DNA from: an uncultured Hymenobacter sp.
GTDB lineage: Bacteria; Bacteroidota; Bacteroidia; Cytophagales; Hymenobacteraceae
Length of the DNA: 64,000 nt
Assembly (NCBI GenBank): GCA_913776615.1
Contig: CAJYPK010000009.1
Coordinates: 28,220-92,219, forward strand
Reading direction: 5' to 3'
Under the pieces are notes generated by a model, which saw only the letters and a list, made by a program, of their open reading frames with translations, searched no databases and had not been told where the DNA came from. The translations under genes and the position numbers were made by a program. Shown piece by piece: positions 51,826 to 60,390 of this stretch. Within the stretch, counting starts at the first letter, position 1. Each line of letters begins with the position of its first letter.

Positions 51826-51834
51826 CTTTTACTT

Positions 51835-51924
51835 GAGCTGTTAGCTATTAGCTGCTAGCTGTTGGCTTCTCAAGGCAACTTCCTGTCGACAAGCTAACAG
51901 CTAGCAGCTAATAGCTAACAGCTC
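51835..51924. repeat. Family B inverted repeat
   Basis: 34-bp arms (51835-51868, 51891-51924) with one mismatch, iterated AGCTGTTAGCTATTAGCTGC words, 22-nt loop. It fills the gap between the LpoA-like gene (stop 51825) and hemL (start 51938). Confidence 0.92.
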
Positions 51925-51937
51925 ATCAACAATCCTC

Positions 51938-53233
51938 ATGACAACTTCCGAATCTCTCTTCGCCCGCGCCCAGGATCTGATTCCGGGCGGGGTTAATTCG
52001 CCGGTGCGGGCCTTCCGCTCGGTGGGTGGCGCACCCGTGTTTATGCAGTCGGCCCAGGGGGCCTGGCTTACTGATGTCGATGGCAATAAATACGTTGACT
52101 TCATCAACTCCTGGGGGCCGATGATCCTCGGCCACGCCGCGCCGGTAGTGCAGCAAGCCCTGGCCCAGGCGCTGCCCGACTCGTTCTCCTTCGGCGCGCC
52201 CACCCGGCGCGAAATCGAGATGGCCGAGCTGCTTATCGAGATGGTGCCCAGCCTGGAAAAAGTGCGGCTGGTAAACTCCGGCACCGAGGCTACCATGTCG
52301 GCCATCCGGGTGGCGCGGGGCTACACGGGGCGGGCTAAAATTCTCAAATTCGAGGGCTGCTACCACGGGCACGGCGACTCGTTTCTCATCGCCGCCGGCT
52401 CGGGCGCGCTCACGCTGGGCGCGCCCGACTCGCCGGGCGTAACCCAGGGCGTGGCCCAGGATACGCTCACGGTACCCTACAACAACCTCGCCGCCGTGGA
52501 GGCCGCCATCGCCGCCAATCCCGGGCAGCTCGCCGCCATTATCATCGAGCCAGTAGTGGGCAACATGGGCCTCGTGGAGCCCGCTAAGGGCTTCCTCGCC
52601 GGCCTGCGGGCGCTGTGCACCCAGCACGGCATCGTGCTGATATTCGACGAAGTAATGACGGGCTTCCGCCTCGCGCCGGGCGGCGCGCAGGAGCGCTTCG
52701 GCGTGACGCCCGACCTCACGACGCTGGGTAAAATCATCGGCGGCGGCCTGCCCGTGGGCGCCTACGGCGGCCGGGCCGACATCATGAACCAGGTAGCCCC
52801 GGCGGGCAAAGTATACCAGGCCGGCACGCTCTCGGGCAACCCCCTGGCCACCGCCGCCGGGCTGGCCCAGCTGCGCTACCTGCACGAGCACCCCGAGGTA
52901 TACCAGCAGCTCGAAGCCACCAGCACCCGCCTGGCCGACGGAACCCGCCAGATTGCCAAGGAGCTGGGCCTGAACTACACCGTCAACCAGGTAGGCTCGA
53001 TGTTCAGCCTGTTTTTCACCCCCGAGCCGGTGACTAACCTGGAAGACGCCAAAAAGGCCGACCTGCCGGCCTTCGGGCGCTATTTCCACGCCATGCTGCG
53101 GCGCGGCATCTACCTGGCCCCGTCGCAGTTTGAGGCGCTGTTTGTTTCTACGGCCATTACCGACGAGCTCGTGGAGCAATACCTCACGGCCTGCCGCGAG
53201 GCGCTGCGGGAGGCGCACGGCGAGCAAGCGTAA
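51938..53233 (+). CDS. hemL: Glutamate-1-semialdehyde 2,1-aminomutase
   Basis: 431-aa PLP-dependent aminomutase making 5-aminolevulinate in the C5 haem pathway. N-terminal ARAQDLIPGGVNSPVRAF, then NSGTEATMSAIRVARG, LIFDEVMTGFR and the PLP Lys265 in TLGKIIGGGLPVGA. Lys265 is the same number as in E. coli HemL. Length is standard. It is co-directional with the LpoA-like gene across a family B repeat. The other C5 genes (hemA) are not in the window. Confidence 0.97.
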   Translation: MTTSESLFARAQDLIPGGVNSPVRAFRSVGGAPVFMQSAQGAWLTDVDGNKYVDFINSWGPMILGHAAPVVQQALAQALPDSFSFGAPTRREIEMAELLIEMVPSLEKVRLVNSGTEATMSAIRVARGYTGRAKILKFEGCYHGHGDSFLIAAGSGALTLGAPDSPGVTQGVAQDTLTVPYNNLAAVEAAIAANPGQLAAIIIEPVVGNMGLVEPAKGFLAGLRALCTQHGIVLIFDEVMTGFRLAPGGAQERFGVTPDLTTLGKIIGGGLPVGAYGGRADIMNQVAPAGKVYQAGTLSGNPLATAAGLAQLRYLHEHPEVYQQLEATSTRLADGTRQIAKELGLNYTVNQVGSMFSLFFTPEPVTNLEDAKKADLPAFGRYFHAMLRRGIYLAPSQFEALFVSTAITDELVEQYLTACREALREAHGEQA

Positions 53234-53432
53234 TTTTGTGCGCAAGGCTTTATTGCGGCAGCCAGCGGGTGGTTGGGCGGTAAGAGATTTTGCCAAGGAT
53301 TCAGCGGGCGGCGGCGATATACCGTAGTAGCCCGATAGCCCGTTGCATTACCCTGCCTCCGGCAACTTGCCGGCCGCCGCAATCATTCCCTTTTTCACCT
53401 TGCGATACTTCGCGCCCTTTTGTAAGTTGCCT

Positions 53433-54356
53433 ATGCGCCGTTCGCTCAGCCTGTTACTGCTGCTTTTCTCGCTGACCGGCCAAGCCCAGACGCCCGCCGA
53501 AACCAACAAGCAGCTCTTCGACCGCACCATCGACGAGCTCAATTTCCGCACCTTCGAAACGGTGTACGACAAACATTTTACGCGGCAGAAATACCCGGCT
53601 AGCCTGCGCTCAGCCGCCGCCCGGCGGCGGTTCAATGGCTTCGAAAATAATGCCGAGCTACAAGAGCTGTTTCTCAACTACAACGGCGTGGCCGAGCGCT
53701 ACAAGGCGCGCTTCGGCAATGGTCCGCTTACGCTGACCGAATTCGAAAAGCAGCTCAACAGCGTGCTGCTCGACCGCAATTTCGAGTTTTTCATCCGCGG
53801 CCTGCCGCGCGATGAGAAGTCGGCCCTCATCCGGGCCGAGCAGCGCGTTATCCGGCAGGCTACGGCGCAGTTTAACGCCAGCGGTACCCCCGCCGCCAAG
53901 CCCCTCCCCGAGCCCGAGGAGCCGCTGGCTGCCGCCGCGCCGCTTACCACCAACGGTCCCGAGCCGGGCGATGCCGAACCCACCGCCAGCCTGAGTGCCA
54001 GCGCTGATGCCGCGCCGGAGTTGCGCCCGGCGGCCCTTTCCGAAGAAGGCAGCGGCAACACGGGCGGCCCCGGCTGGGTCGGCTACCTTACGTTTTTGCT
54101 CAGCCTGGGCTCCTTTGGGATGCTGCTCTACACCGTGGCGAGTCTGCTGCCCGAACTGCACCGCCTGCGCGCCCGCGTGCGGACGCTGGAAGCCGAGCAA
54201 GCGTATTACGATGCTCCGGCCGAGGGCGAACCCGAAGGAGCCAACGAGCCGGAGCCCCCCACAACCCAGCGGGCGGGCTTTTTCAGCCGCTTCCGCCAGC
54301 CGTCTACCAACGAGCTACCGGCCGATAACTACGAAGACGAAGACCATTCTCATTAA
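53433..54356 (+). CDS. Hypothetical protein with signal and internal membrane segment
   Basis: 307-aa protein. A signal peptide (MRRSLSLLLLLFSLTGQAQ) is followed by a mainly helical, charged region (residues about 20-145), a Pro/Ala/Glu-rich linker (about 145-215), one membrane helix (GWVGYLTFLLSLGSFGMLLYT, about 220-245, longer than shown here is not implied), a short coiled coil (LLPELHRLRARVRTLEAEQA) and an acidic tail. No recognised family. ATG 53433 is chosen: an in-frame start at 53343 would precede the signal peptide with 30 unlikely residues. It follows hemL by 200 bp. Confidence 0.62.
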   Translation: MRRSLSLLLLLFSLTGQAQTPAETNKQLFDRTIDELNFRTFETVYDKHFTRQKYPASLRSAAARRRFNGFENNAELQELFLNYNGVAERYKARFGNGPLTLTEFEKQLNSVLLDRNFEFFIRGLPRDEKSALIRAEQRVIRQATAQFNASGTPAAKPLPEPEEPLAAAAPLTTNGPEPGDAEPTASLSASADAAPELRPAALSEEGSGNTGGPGWVGYLTFLLSLGSFGMLLYTVASLLPELHRLRARVRTLEAEQAYYDAPAEGEPEGANEPEPPTTQRAGFFSRFRQPSTNELPADNYEDEDHSH

Positions 54357-54425
54357 CTACCCTTTTGAATTTACCGCTGATTACCGACTAGCAAGCGCGT
54401 AAAATCTGCAAAAACTCATTCCCCC

Positions 54426-54965
54426 GTGATTCTGACCGACCAGCAAATCCGCGCCGAGATGGAGCGTGGTACCATCGTGGTGCAGCCCTACGACCCCAGC
54501 TGCCTGGGTACCAACTCTTATGATGTACACCTGGGCCGCTACCTGGCTACCTACAACGACGAGGTGCTCGACGCCCGCCGCCACAACGAGATTACGACCT
54601 TCGAGATATCAGCCGAGGAGGGCTACGTGCTCCAGCCTGGCATCCTCTACCTGGGCGTGACGGAAGAATACACCGAAACGCACGCGCACGTGCCTTTCCT
54701 CGAAGGCAAGAGCAGCGTGGGCCGGCTGGGAATCGATATTCACGCTACTGCTGGCAAGGGCGACGTTGGTTTCTGCAACCATTGGACGCTGGAAATCAGC
54801 GTTTCGATGCCCGTGCGCGTGTACCCGGGCATGCCCATCGGCCAGCTTATCTACTTTGGCCTGCAAGGCGACGTGCAGACGTTCTACAACCGCAAGCAGT
54901 CGGCTAAATACAACGACCGCACCGACCGCCCGGTGGAAAGCATGATGTGGAAAAACAAGTTTTAA
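54426..54965 (+). CDS. dcd: dCTP deaminase
   Basis: 179-aa Dcd, a trimeric enzyme deaminating dCTP to dUTP for dTMP synthesis. GTG start, MILTDQQIRAEM. Diagnostic segments are LGTNSYDVHLG, FLEGKSSVGRLG with the Ser-Ser-x-x-Arg of the nucleotide site, and HATAGKGDVGFCNHWTLEI where the family has the HxTAxxxDxGF motif with its catalytic Glu just beyond. The C-terminal YNDRTDRPVESMMWK closes the lid. Length is standard for the monofunctional enzyme. Confidence 0.95.
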   Translation: MILTDQQIRAEMERGTIVVQPYDPSCLGTNSYDVHLGRYLATYNDEVLDARRHNEITTFEISAEEGYVLQPGILYLGVTEEYTETHAHVPFLEGKSSVGRLGIDIHATAGKGDVGFCNHWTLEISVSMPVRVYPGMPIGQLIYFGLQGDVQTFYNRKQSAKYNDRTDRPVESMMWKNKF

Positions 54966-55037
54966 TTGTAGGCTGAGCTTTAGCCTGTCCCTCGCGCTAC
55001 CCCAAGCAACGGCAGGCCAAAGCCCACCCTACAGCTT
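54966..55037. repeat. Family I imperfect inverted repeat
   Basis: Left part TTGTAGGCTGAGCTTTAGCC (from 54966) pairs imperfectly with a right part near 55011-55037 whose complement reads GCTGTAGGGTGGGCTTTGGC. It begins directly after the dcd stop codon. Confidence 0.6.
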
Positions 55038-55137
55038 AACCCCCACGCAATCTTCTGCGTTAGAACGGTAGTCAGCTTTCGCCGCTCGTTGGCGCGATAG
55101 TTGGCTACCGTTCTTCGTACTTATGCTTTGCCCGCCA

Positions 55138-55692
55138 ATGAAACCTGCTTTTGCCTTTTTGCTGCTGGCCGCTACGCTCACGGCCCGCGCCCAGCAGACG
55201 ACGCCGGCTACTCCCATGCCGCAAGACAAAACCCAGCCCAGCCCGCGCCTCAACCCCGCCACCAGCGACCGCGCCGAGCACTTGAGCGAACAAATGACGC
55301 GCGACCTACGCCTCAACGGCTACCAGTCAACCCGCCTGCGGGCTATCAACGCTGATAAGATTGCCAAACTAGAAGCCGCTGAGCGCCAATACGCCAAGAA
55401 CCCCGAGCAGCTCGAAAAGCAATCCAAAGCTATTTCCCGCGAGCGAGACCAGGAGCTTCAGGCGGTGCTCAGCACCGACCAATACTCCGATTATTTCGAC
55501 GCTCGTAAGCGCTATGCCCAGGCCGACCGCAACTACGCGCAAAATGCCTCGGCCGCCATCTTGGTCAACTCGGTGCAAAACCCCGCTCCCGTCCGGGCCA
55601 ATGACGCCACCATCGTACCCACCAAAACGACTACCAAGTCGAATCGGCCGTCCGGCGAGCCCTTCGGCCGCACTCTCCGCCAACAGCCCTAA
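55138..55692 (+). CDS. Hypothetical secreted helical protein
   Basis: 184-aa protein with a signal peptide (MKPAFAFLLLAATLTARAQ). The mature part is helical and charged: HLSEQMTRDLRLNGYQSTRL, KIAKLEAAERQYAKNPEQLE and VLSTDQYSDYFDARKRYAQ, a pattern like small Bacteroidota periplasmic proteins related to the LTXXQ/Spy type. Function unknown. ATG 55138 is preferred; an in-frame ATG at 55123 lies in a promoter-like ATGCTTTG and would put Cys-Pro-Pro before the signal. It ends at a strong bidirectional terminator facing gldC. Confidence 0.65.
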   Translation: MKPAFAFLLLAATLTARAQQTTPATPMPQDKTQPSPRLNPATSDRAEHLSEQMTRDLRLNGYQSTRLRAINADKIAKLEAAERQYAKNPEQLEKQSKAISRERDQELQAVLSTDQYSDYFDARKRYAQADRNYAQNASAAILVNSVQNPAPVRANDATIVPTKTTTKSNRPSGEPFGRTLRQQP

Positions 55693-55723
55693 GCCAGCGG
55701 CAGTTTTTAGCTCTCAAATCCAC

Positions 55724-55760
55724 AAAAAAGGCCTTCTGCTCGTAGCAGAAGGCCTTTTTT
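55724..55760. terminator. Bidirectional terminator between secreted protein gene and gldC
   Basis: 17-bp perfect arms (55724-55740, 55744-55760) with core GGCCTTCTGCT and A6/T6 outer tracts around a 3-nt loop, between convergent genes. Confidence 0.92.
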
Positions 55761-55807
55761 ATAACGCCAAATCTAGTTTTAGATCGGCAGCGCTAGCGGC
55801 TAGCAGC

Positions 55808-56146
55808 TTACTGATTAGTAGCGCCCTGCTCGTCGAGGTAGTCGCTCAGCTCTTTGCAAAGGGCGCGCATTTTCTCGGCCATTTTCTTGTCGCCGGTAGC
55901 GGTCACGATGGTTTCGGCCATCGAGCCGATGTTATCGACCACGAAATACTTCATGGCATCGGTGGGCATGTCCTTGGTCCAGAGGTCGATTTTCATCGTG
56001 GCGTCAGCATTACGGTCCCAAATGGCCACGTTGATTGCCTTGGCAAACTGAATATCGGCCCCCGCATCGGTAGCCTGCCAGCTAATGGCCTCGGGCACCC
56101 GCTGGTCGTCGAGGGCAATGCTAAAACGGATTTCTGACTTCTTCAT
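55808..56146 (-). CDS. gldC: Gliding motility protein GldC
   Basis: 112-aa GldC homologue. MKKSEIRFSIALDDQRVPE, then ISWQATDAG, ATMKIDLWTKDMPTDAMKYF and KMAEKMRALCKELSDYL match the GldC pattern, and the size agrees. GldC is a small cytoplasmic protein conserved in gliding and many non-gliding Bacteroidota; its role is not settled. Other gld genes are absent from the window. The start codon is one base from a family D repeat. The T9SS-type protein at 19-21 kb is the only other gliding-related gene here. Confidence 0.87.
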   Translation of the reverse strand: MKKSEIRFSIALDDQRVPEAISWQATDAGADIQFAKAINVAIWDRNADATMKIDLWTKDMPTDAMKYFVVDNIGSMAETIVTATGDKKMAEKMRALCKELSDYLDEQGATNQ

Positions 56147-56381
56147 CGCAGATTAAACGGATTTAACGGATTTCGGGGATACGCCCGCCAGCCTCCGGCG
56201 GCGGGCTGACTAGCTGGACGATAGCCGTTAGTATTTGGACTTGGTACTTTCAGTAGTTGTGGTGCTCTATTCCCAATTAACTCTCAACTCCAGCAAACGG
56301 CCAACGCCCTCAAAGTCAGCCCGCCGCCGGAGGCTGGCGGGCGTATCCCCGAAATCCGTTAAATCCGTTTAATCTGCGGTC
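56147..56381. repeat. Family D inverted pair between gldC and dnaN
   Basis: Outward-facing copies (56147-56220 and 56314-56381) enclose about 93 bp. Outer ends touch the gldC start codon and the dnaN stop codon. Each copy carries the GCCCGCCAGCCTCCGGCGGC-type stem before GGGCTGACT. Confidence 0.9.
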
Positions 56382-57505
56382 TAGACGTAATTGTTGAGCA
56401 TGACGGGCATCACCAGCATCAGGATGCTCTCGTTCTCATCGGCCTGGGCGGGCATCAGCAGCCCCGCCCGATTAGGCGTGCTCAGCTCCAGCGTAATTTC
56501 TTCCGAGTCGATGTTGCTCAGCATTTCAATCAGGAAGCGGGCGTTGAAGCCGATTTCCATGTCTTCGCCATCGTACTGGCAGGCCAGGGTTTCCTTAGCC
56601 TCGTTGCTGAAATCCAGGTCTTCGGCCGAGATTACCAGCTCCGAGCCCGTGAGGCGCAGGCGCACCTGGTGGGTTGTCTTATTGGAGTAGATGCTGATAC
56701 GCTTCACCGAATTGAGCAATTCCTGGCGATTGATAATCAATCGATTCGGGTTACTCACCGGGATTACGTTCTCGTAGTCGGGATAGCGTTCGTCGATGAG
56801 GCGGCACACGAGGCGCATCCGGTTGAAGGAGAAGAAAGCGTTGCTCTGGTTGAACTCCACCCGCACCGGCGTGGCCTCGCTGGGCAGCGAGCTCTTGAGC
56901 AGGTTGAACGCCTTGCGCGGGATGATGAGGTTGGCGGTTTGGCCGGCGCCCACGTCCTGGCGACGGTAGCGCAGCAGGCGGTGGCCATCGGTCGCCACGA
57001 AGGTCACCTGCGAGTCGGCCAGCTGCACCAGGATGCCGGTCATGGCGGGGCGCAGCTCATCGGTGCTCACCGCGAAGATGGTCTTGTTGATGGCGCGGGC
57101 CAGCGACGACGACGGAATTTCGACCGGGGCCGAGCCCTTCACCACCGGCACGCGGGGGAAGTCGGCGGCATTTTCGCCGGCCAGCTTATAGCGGCCGTTG
57201 GCCGAGTTGATGCTGATGTTGTAGGTTTCCTCGTCCAGCGAGAAAGTAACCGGCTGGTCGGGCAGGTTCTTGAGCGTATCGAGCAGGATGCGGGCGGGAG
57301 CCGCGATGCGACCCGATTCGTCCGTATCAATGGCCAGCTCGGTGATCATGCTCGTCTCCAGATCGGAGGCGGTGATGGTGAGCTTACCCGGCTCAATCTC
57401 AAACAGGAAGTTCTCGAGGATGGGCACCACGGGGTTGTTCGTGACCACGCCGTTGATGCTCTGGAGCTGCTTGAGCAGGGCCGAGGACGAAACAGTGAAC
57501 TTCAT
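56381..57505 (-). CDS. dnaN: DNA polymerase III beta subunit (sliding clamp)
   Basis: 374-aa beta clamp with three clamp domains. MKFTVSSSALLKQLQSINGV, NGRYKLAGENAADFPR, VATDGHRLLRYRR and the C-terminal LMLVMPVMLNNYV (the end of the MPMRL-type peptide-binding segment) identify it. ATG 57505 is chosen over the in-frame start at 57544, because TATCTTTG on this strand (57542-57549) overlaps the longer start and gives a leader of about 35 nt. dnaA is not adjacent here. Confidence 0.96.
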   Translation of the reverse strand: MKFTVSSSALLKQLQSINGVVTNNPVVPILENFLFEIEPGKLTITASDLETSMITELAIDTDESGRIAAPARILLDTLKNLPDQPVTFSLDEETYNISINSANGRYKLAGENAADFPRVPVVKGSAPVEIPSSSLARAINKTIFAVSTDELRPAMTGILVQLADSQVTFVATDGHRLLRYRRQDVGAGQTANLIIPRKAFNLLKSSLPSEATPVRVEFNQSNAFFSFNRMRLVCRLIDERYPDYENVIPVSNPNRLIINRQELLNSVKRISIYSNKTTHQVRLRLTGSELVISAEDLDFSNEAKETLACQYDGEDMEIGFNARFLIEMLSNIDSEEITLELSTPNRAGLLMPAQADENESILMLVMPVMLNNYV

Positions 57506-57541
57506 ATAATTTGGAATTTTGGGCTTGGTTCTGATAGGGGG

Positions 57542-57549
57542 CAAAGATA
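57542..57549 (-). promoter_or_regulatory. -7 box of dnaN
   Basis: CAAAGATA reads TATCTTTG on the minus strand, 37 bp before the dnaN ATG. The nearest -33 TTG is 24 bp upstream, slightly long. Confidence 0.6.
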
Positions 57550-57601
57550 CGCTGACGGGGCGGGTTTGGCCGGCAATCCACGGCCAATTTCGCGGCCTCG
57601 C

Positions 57602-58531
57602 TCAGTGGGCTAGTTTCACTGCCAAGCGTACGCTAGTGGGTTTGGCTTCCTGGTAGCCCGGAATAAAACGCGGTAAGTGGCGGCCAAGCGCCAGCAACAA
57701 CTGGCGGCTGGTCGAATCCGGCGCGCTCAGCACGTGTACGGTCCCGACGCGGCCCGTCGAATCAACTACAAACGAAAGCTGGCCCGTTGCCAGTAGTGGC
57801 TTGGCCTGAATGGGCGGCAGCTGACTCAGCACCTGCTCGCGGAGATAGTCGCGCAGGCCAGCCGCGCCACCCCGAAACTGCGGCATCAATTCTACTTGCT
57901 GTTGCACAGTCGAATCCGGCACCGTACCCCAGCGCACGCCGGCCGCTACCGGCTGGTAAGGCTGGCCAAACGCCGCTTCTAGGGAGGGCCCGTCGCTCGT
58001 AAATAGCGAGCGGACTACTTTGGGAAGTGCCAGCGCCAGCAAGGCCGCTGCCAGATAAGTAAGCAAGCGCGCCTTGCTGAGCTGTTCCTCTCCCGGGGTC
58101 TCAATAGGTTTCACCCTTCTGGCTTGCTCACTCGCCTGCCGGTCGTCCCACTGCTTCTGCGCTACTTCCAGCCGCTCCTTTTGCTGCCGGCATTTTATCA
58201 GCTCTTGCTGCAAAATACTGACTTCCAGCCGCTGGGTGCGTAGCCATTTCAATTCATTTTCTAACTGGTATTTCTGCTGCTGACACGCCTCTAGCTGCCT
58301 ATCCTTTGCCCAGAAGCGCTGCTGAATTTCGTAGTTTAAATCGTAGCCGTACACCCGGTCGTAGGTCGCTCGCAGTTGCGGGTCACCTAGTACCCGCGCC
58401 GCCCGTTCAACCAAGGCGCGGTGTACGGAGCTTTTGCGAACTTGGCGCGCTTGGTAGCGCCGGATGGCCCGCCACACTTGCACTTGGGTGGCATCCGGGA
58501 ATATTCCCAATATCTTGTAATAGTCTGCCAT
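57602..58531 (-). CDS. Degenerate J-domain and TonB C-terminal-like fusion protein
   Basis: 309-aa protein of unusual build. Residues 1-60 follow the J-domain pattern (ADYYKILGIFPDATQVQVWR then ARVLGDPQLRATYDRVYG), but the HPD tripeptide that activates Hsp70 is missing (RRYQARQVRK occupies that place). Residues about 70-150 are a long charged coiled coil. A membrane segment (LLTYLAAALLALALPKVV) lies near 160-180. The last about 95 residues (FRGGAAGLRDYL, LSFVVDSTGRVGTVHVLSAP, LPRFIPGYQEAKPTSVRLAV) match the Bacteroidota TonB C-terminal domain. It would place the J-like part inside and the TonB-like part in the periplasm. ATG 58531 begins the J region. Confidence 0.75.
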   Translation of the reverse strand: MADYYKILGIFPDATQVQVWRAIRRYQARQVRKSSVHRALVERAARVLGDPQLRATYDRVYGYDLNYEIQQRFWAKDRQLEACQQQKYQLENELKWLRTQRLEVSILQQELIKCRQQKERLEVAQKQWDDRQASEQARRVKPIETPGEEQLSKARLLTYLAAALLALALPKVVRSLFTSDGPSLEAAFGQPYQPVAAGVRWGTVPDSTVQQQVELMPQFRGGAAGLRDYLREQVLSQLPPIQAKPLLATGQLSFVVDSTGRVGTVHVLSAPDSTSRQLLLALGRHLPRFIPGYQEAKPTSVRLAVKLAH

Positions 58532-58544
58532 ACAGTCGGGTTTC

Positions 58545-58600
58545 TTTTGCACAAAAAAAGGCCCCAGCTCGATGTAGCCGGGGCCTTTTTTTGTGCAAAA
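58545..58600. terminator. Terminator after ychF
   Basis: 21-bp perfect arms (58545-58565, 58580-58600), core GGCCCC with A7/T7 tracts and TGCAAAA ends, 14-nt loop. It ends the ychF transcript 14 bp before the next gene on the same strand. Confidence 0.9.
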
Positions 58601-58625
58601 ATGTGCGGTCAGCAATTTGCCATGC

Positions 58626-59726
58626 TTACACGTTGAAACGGAAGTGCATGATGTCGCCGTCCTGCACCACGTAGTCCTTGCCCTCCACCGCCATTTTACC
58701 GGCCTCCTTAATTTTTACCTCAGTCTTATACTCTTGGTAATCAGCCAACTTGATAACCTCGGCGCGAATAAAGCCCTTCTCAAAATCGGAGTGGATGACG
58801 CCGGCGGCAGCGGGCGCCTTGTCGCCCTTGTGGATGGTCCAGGCGCGCACTTCCTGCACGCCGGCCGTGAAGTAGGTGATGAGGTTGAGCAGCTCGTAGC
58901 TGGCGCGGATGAGCTTGTTGAGGCCCGACTCGGTGAGGCCGTACTCGCCCAGGAACATGGCTTTTTCCTCGGGATCCTCCATCTCGGCAATCTGGGCTTC
59001 GATGGCGGCCGATACTAATACTACCTGCGCGCCCTCGGCGGCTACGTGCTGGCGCAGGGCTTCCACGTGCTTGTTGCCATCGGTGGCGATGCTGGCCTCG
59101 TCTACGTTGGCCACGTAGATGACGGGCTTAATGGTGAGCAGCTGCAAGTCGGCTACGGCGGCGAGGTCGTCGTCGGTAGCGGCGACGGCGCGGGCGTTCT
59201 GGCCGGCTTCAAGGGCGGCCTTAAACTTTTGCAGGCTAGCCACTTCCTTCTTGGCGGCGGCGTCGCCGGCCTTGGCACTGCGCTCGCTCTTGGCGAGCTT
59301 TTTCTCCACGCTTTCGAGGTCTTTGAGTTGCAGCTCGGTATCGATAACGTCTTTGTCGAACACCGGGTCTACGCCCCCGGCTACGTGCACGATGTTGGGG
59401 TCTTCGAAGCAGCGCACCACGTGGATGATGGCATCGACCTCGCGGATGTTGGCCAGAAACTTATTGCCCAGGCCCTCGCCCTTGCTAGCGCCCTTCACGA
59501 GGCCGGCGATATCGACAAACTCAATGATGGTGGGCAGCACGCGCTTGGGGTTGACGAGGGCTTCCAGAATCTGGAGGCGCTCATCGGGCACGGTAATCAC
59601 GCCCACGTTGGGCTCGATGGTGCAGAAGGGATAATTGGCCGATTCGGCCTTGGCGTTGGATAACGCATTGAAAAGCGTGGATTTGCCGACGTTCGGCAGG
59701 CCGACAATACCGCAGCGGAGGCCCAT
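58626..59726 (-). CDS. ychF: Redox-regulated ATPase YchF
   Basis: 366-aa Obg-family P-loop protein that prefers ATP over GTP and associates with ribosomes. P-loop GIVGLPNVGKST, switch region EPNVGVITVPDERL, VDIAGLVKGASKGEGLGN, and the C-terminal TGS domain (TYFTAGVQEVRAWTIHKGD, then GFIRAEVI) are all seen; it ends VQDGDIMHFRFNV. Length is standard. A TACCTTTG box lies upstream and family A repeat words fill the leader. Confidence 0.97.
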   Translation of the reverse strand: MGLRCGIVGLPNVGKSTLFNALSNAKAESANYPFCTIEPNVGVITVPDERLQILEALVNPKRVLPTIIEFVDIAGLVKGASKGEGLGNKFLANIREVDAIIHVVRCFEDPNIVHVAGGVDPVFDKDVIDTELQLKDLESVEKKLAKSERSAKAGDAAAKKEVASLQKFKAALEAGQNARAVAATDDDLAAVADLQLLTIKPVIYVANVDEASIATDGNKHVEALRQHVAAEGAQVVLVSAAIEAQIAEMEDPEEKAMFLGEYGLTESGLNKLIRASYELLNLITYFTAGVQEVRAWTIHKGDKAPAAAGVIHSDFEKGFIRAEVIKLADYQEYKTEVKIKEAGKMAVEGKDYVVQDGDIMHFRFNV

Positions 59727-59729
59727 TAT

Positions 59730-59765
59730 CTTTAGTTATGAGTTGTGAGTTATGAATTATGAGTT
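59730..59765. repeat. Family A repeat, single arm
   Basis: Iterated GTTATGAGTTGTGAGTTATG words in the ychF leader, starting four bases from its start codon. No complementary arm is present. Confidence 0.7.
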
Positions 59766-59781
59766 GCCCACAATTCTGGGG

Positions 59782-59789
59782 CAAAGGTA
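59782..59789 (-). promoter_or_regulatory. -7 box of ychF
   Basis: CAAAGGTA reads TACCTTTG on the minus strand, 56 bp before the ychF ATG, leaving a leader made largely of family A repeat. Confidence 0.6.
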
Positions 59790-59905
59790 CGATAGGCAGC
59801 GTGGCAGACTCATTAACTCTCTTAACGCAAAGCGCCGCTGCTCTCGGCGAGAACAGCGGCGCGGCTACTACTTGATTTTCTCCCCCTCTGGCAATCGTGG
59901 CGTGG

Positions 59906-60316
59906 TTAGTAGGTGCTGTCGCCCAGGTCGGGGGCGGGGTGGCCAGCGGGGCCGTCGGCGGGGCGGCTGTCGGCGCCGTAGCCGCCGGGGCGGGCCTGCT
60001 CGCCGTCGTAGGTGGGGCGCGGGCGGTCGAGCTCAGCCACTTCTTCTTCGGTCAGCAGCTCGTCGCGCACGAAGTCCACCGCGTCGTGCAGGGCATCGAT
60101 AAATTTATTGAAGTCTTCTTTGTAGAGGAAAATTTTGTGCTTTTCGTAGCTGGCCGGGCCATCGGGGTCGGCGCCGGGGCGGCGCTTGCTTTCGGTGATG
60201 GTGAGGTAATAATCCTGGCCACGAGTAGCTTTCACGTCGAAGAAATACGTGCGCTTGCCCGCCTTCATGCGGTGCGAATAAATTTCTTCCTGGTCTTTAG
60301 AGTATCTTTCTTCCAC
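59906..60316 (-). CDS. PUR-family DNA/RNA-binding protein (DUF3276)
   Basis: 136-aa protein of the bacterial PUR-alpha-like family. The core MKAGKRTYFFDVKATRGQDYYLTITESKRR and the following HKIFLYKEDFNKFIDALHDA, each quoted in part here, form one PUR repeat that can bind purine-rich single-stranded nucleic acid. A disordered Gly/Pro/Asp tail of about 45 residues follows. The GTG at 60316 gives VEERYSKDQEEIYSH, close to the usual N-terminus. An in-frame ATG at 60358 adds 14 proline-rich residues and cannot be excluded. TATCTTTG on this strand (60383-60390) is its promoter box. Confidence 0.85.
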   Translation of the reverse strand: MEERYSKDQEEIYSHRMKAGKRTYFFDVKATRGQDYYLTITESKRRPGADPDGPASYEKHKIFLYKEDFNKFIDALHDAVDFVRDELLTEEEVAELDRPRPTYDGEQARPGGYGADSRPADGPAGHPAPDLGDSTY

Positions 60317-60382
60317 GAGCGGAGGGAGGGGATAAAGGGAGGTAAATAAGCCGGCCAAGCTATTAAACTTGCCCCGGCTTGG

Positions 60383-60390
60383 GCAAAGAT
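60383..60390 (-). promoter_or_regulatory. -7 box of the PUR-family gene
   Basis: CAAAGATA reads TATCTTTG on the minus strand, upstream of both candidate starts (60358 and 60316). Confidence 0.55.

Noticed and set aside
56147..56381. Insertion sequence with terminal inverted repeats
   Set aside because: The pair encloses only 93 bp with no transposase and no target duplication, so it is reported as a repeat element only.
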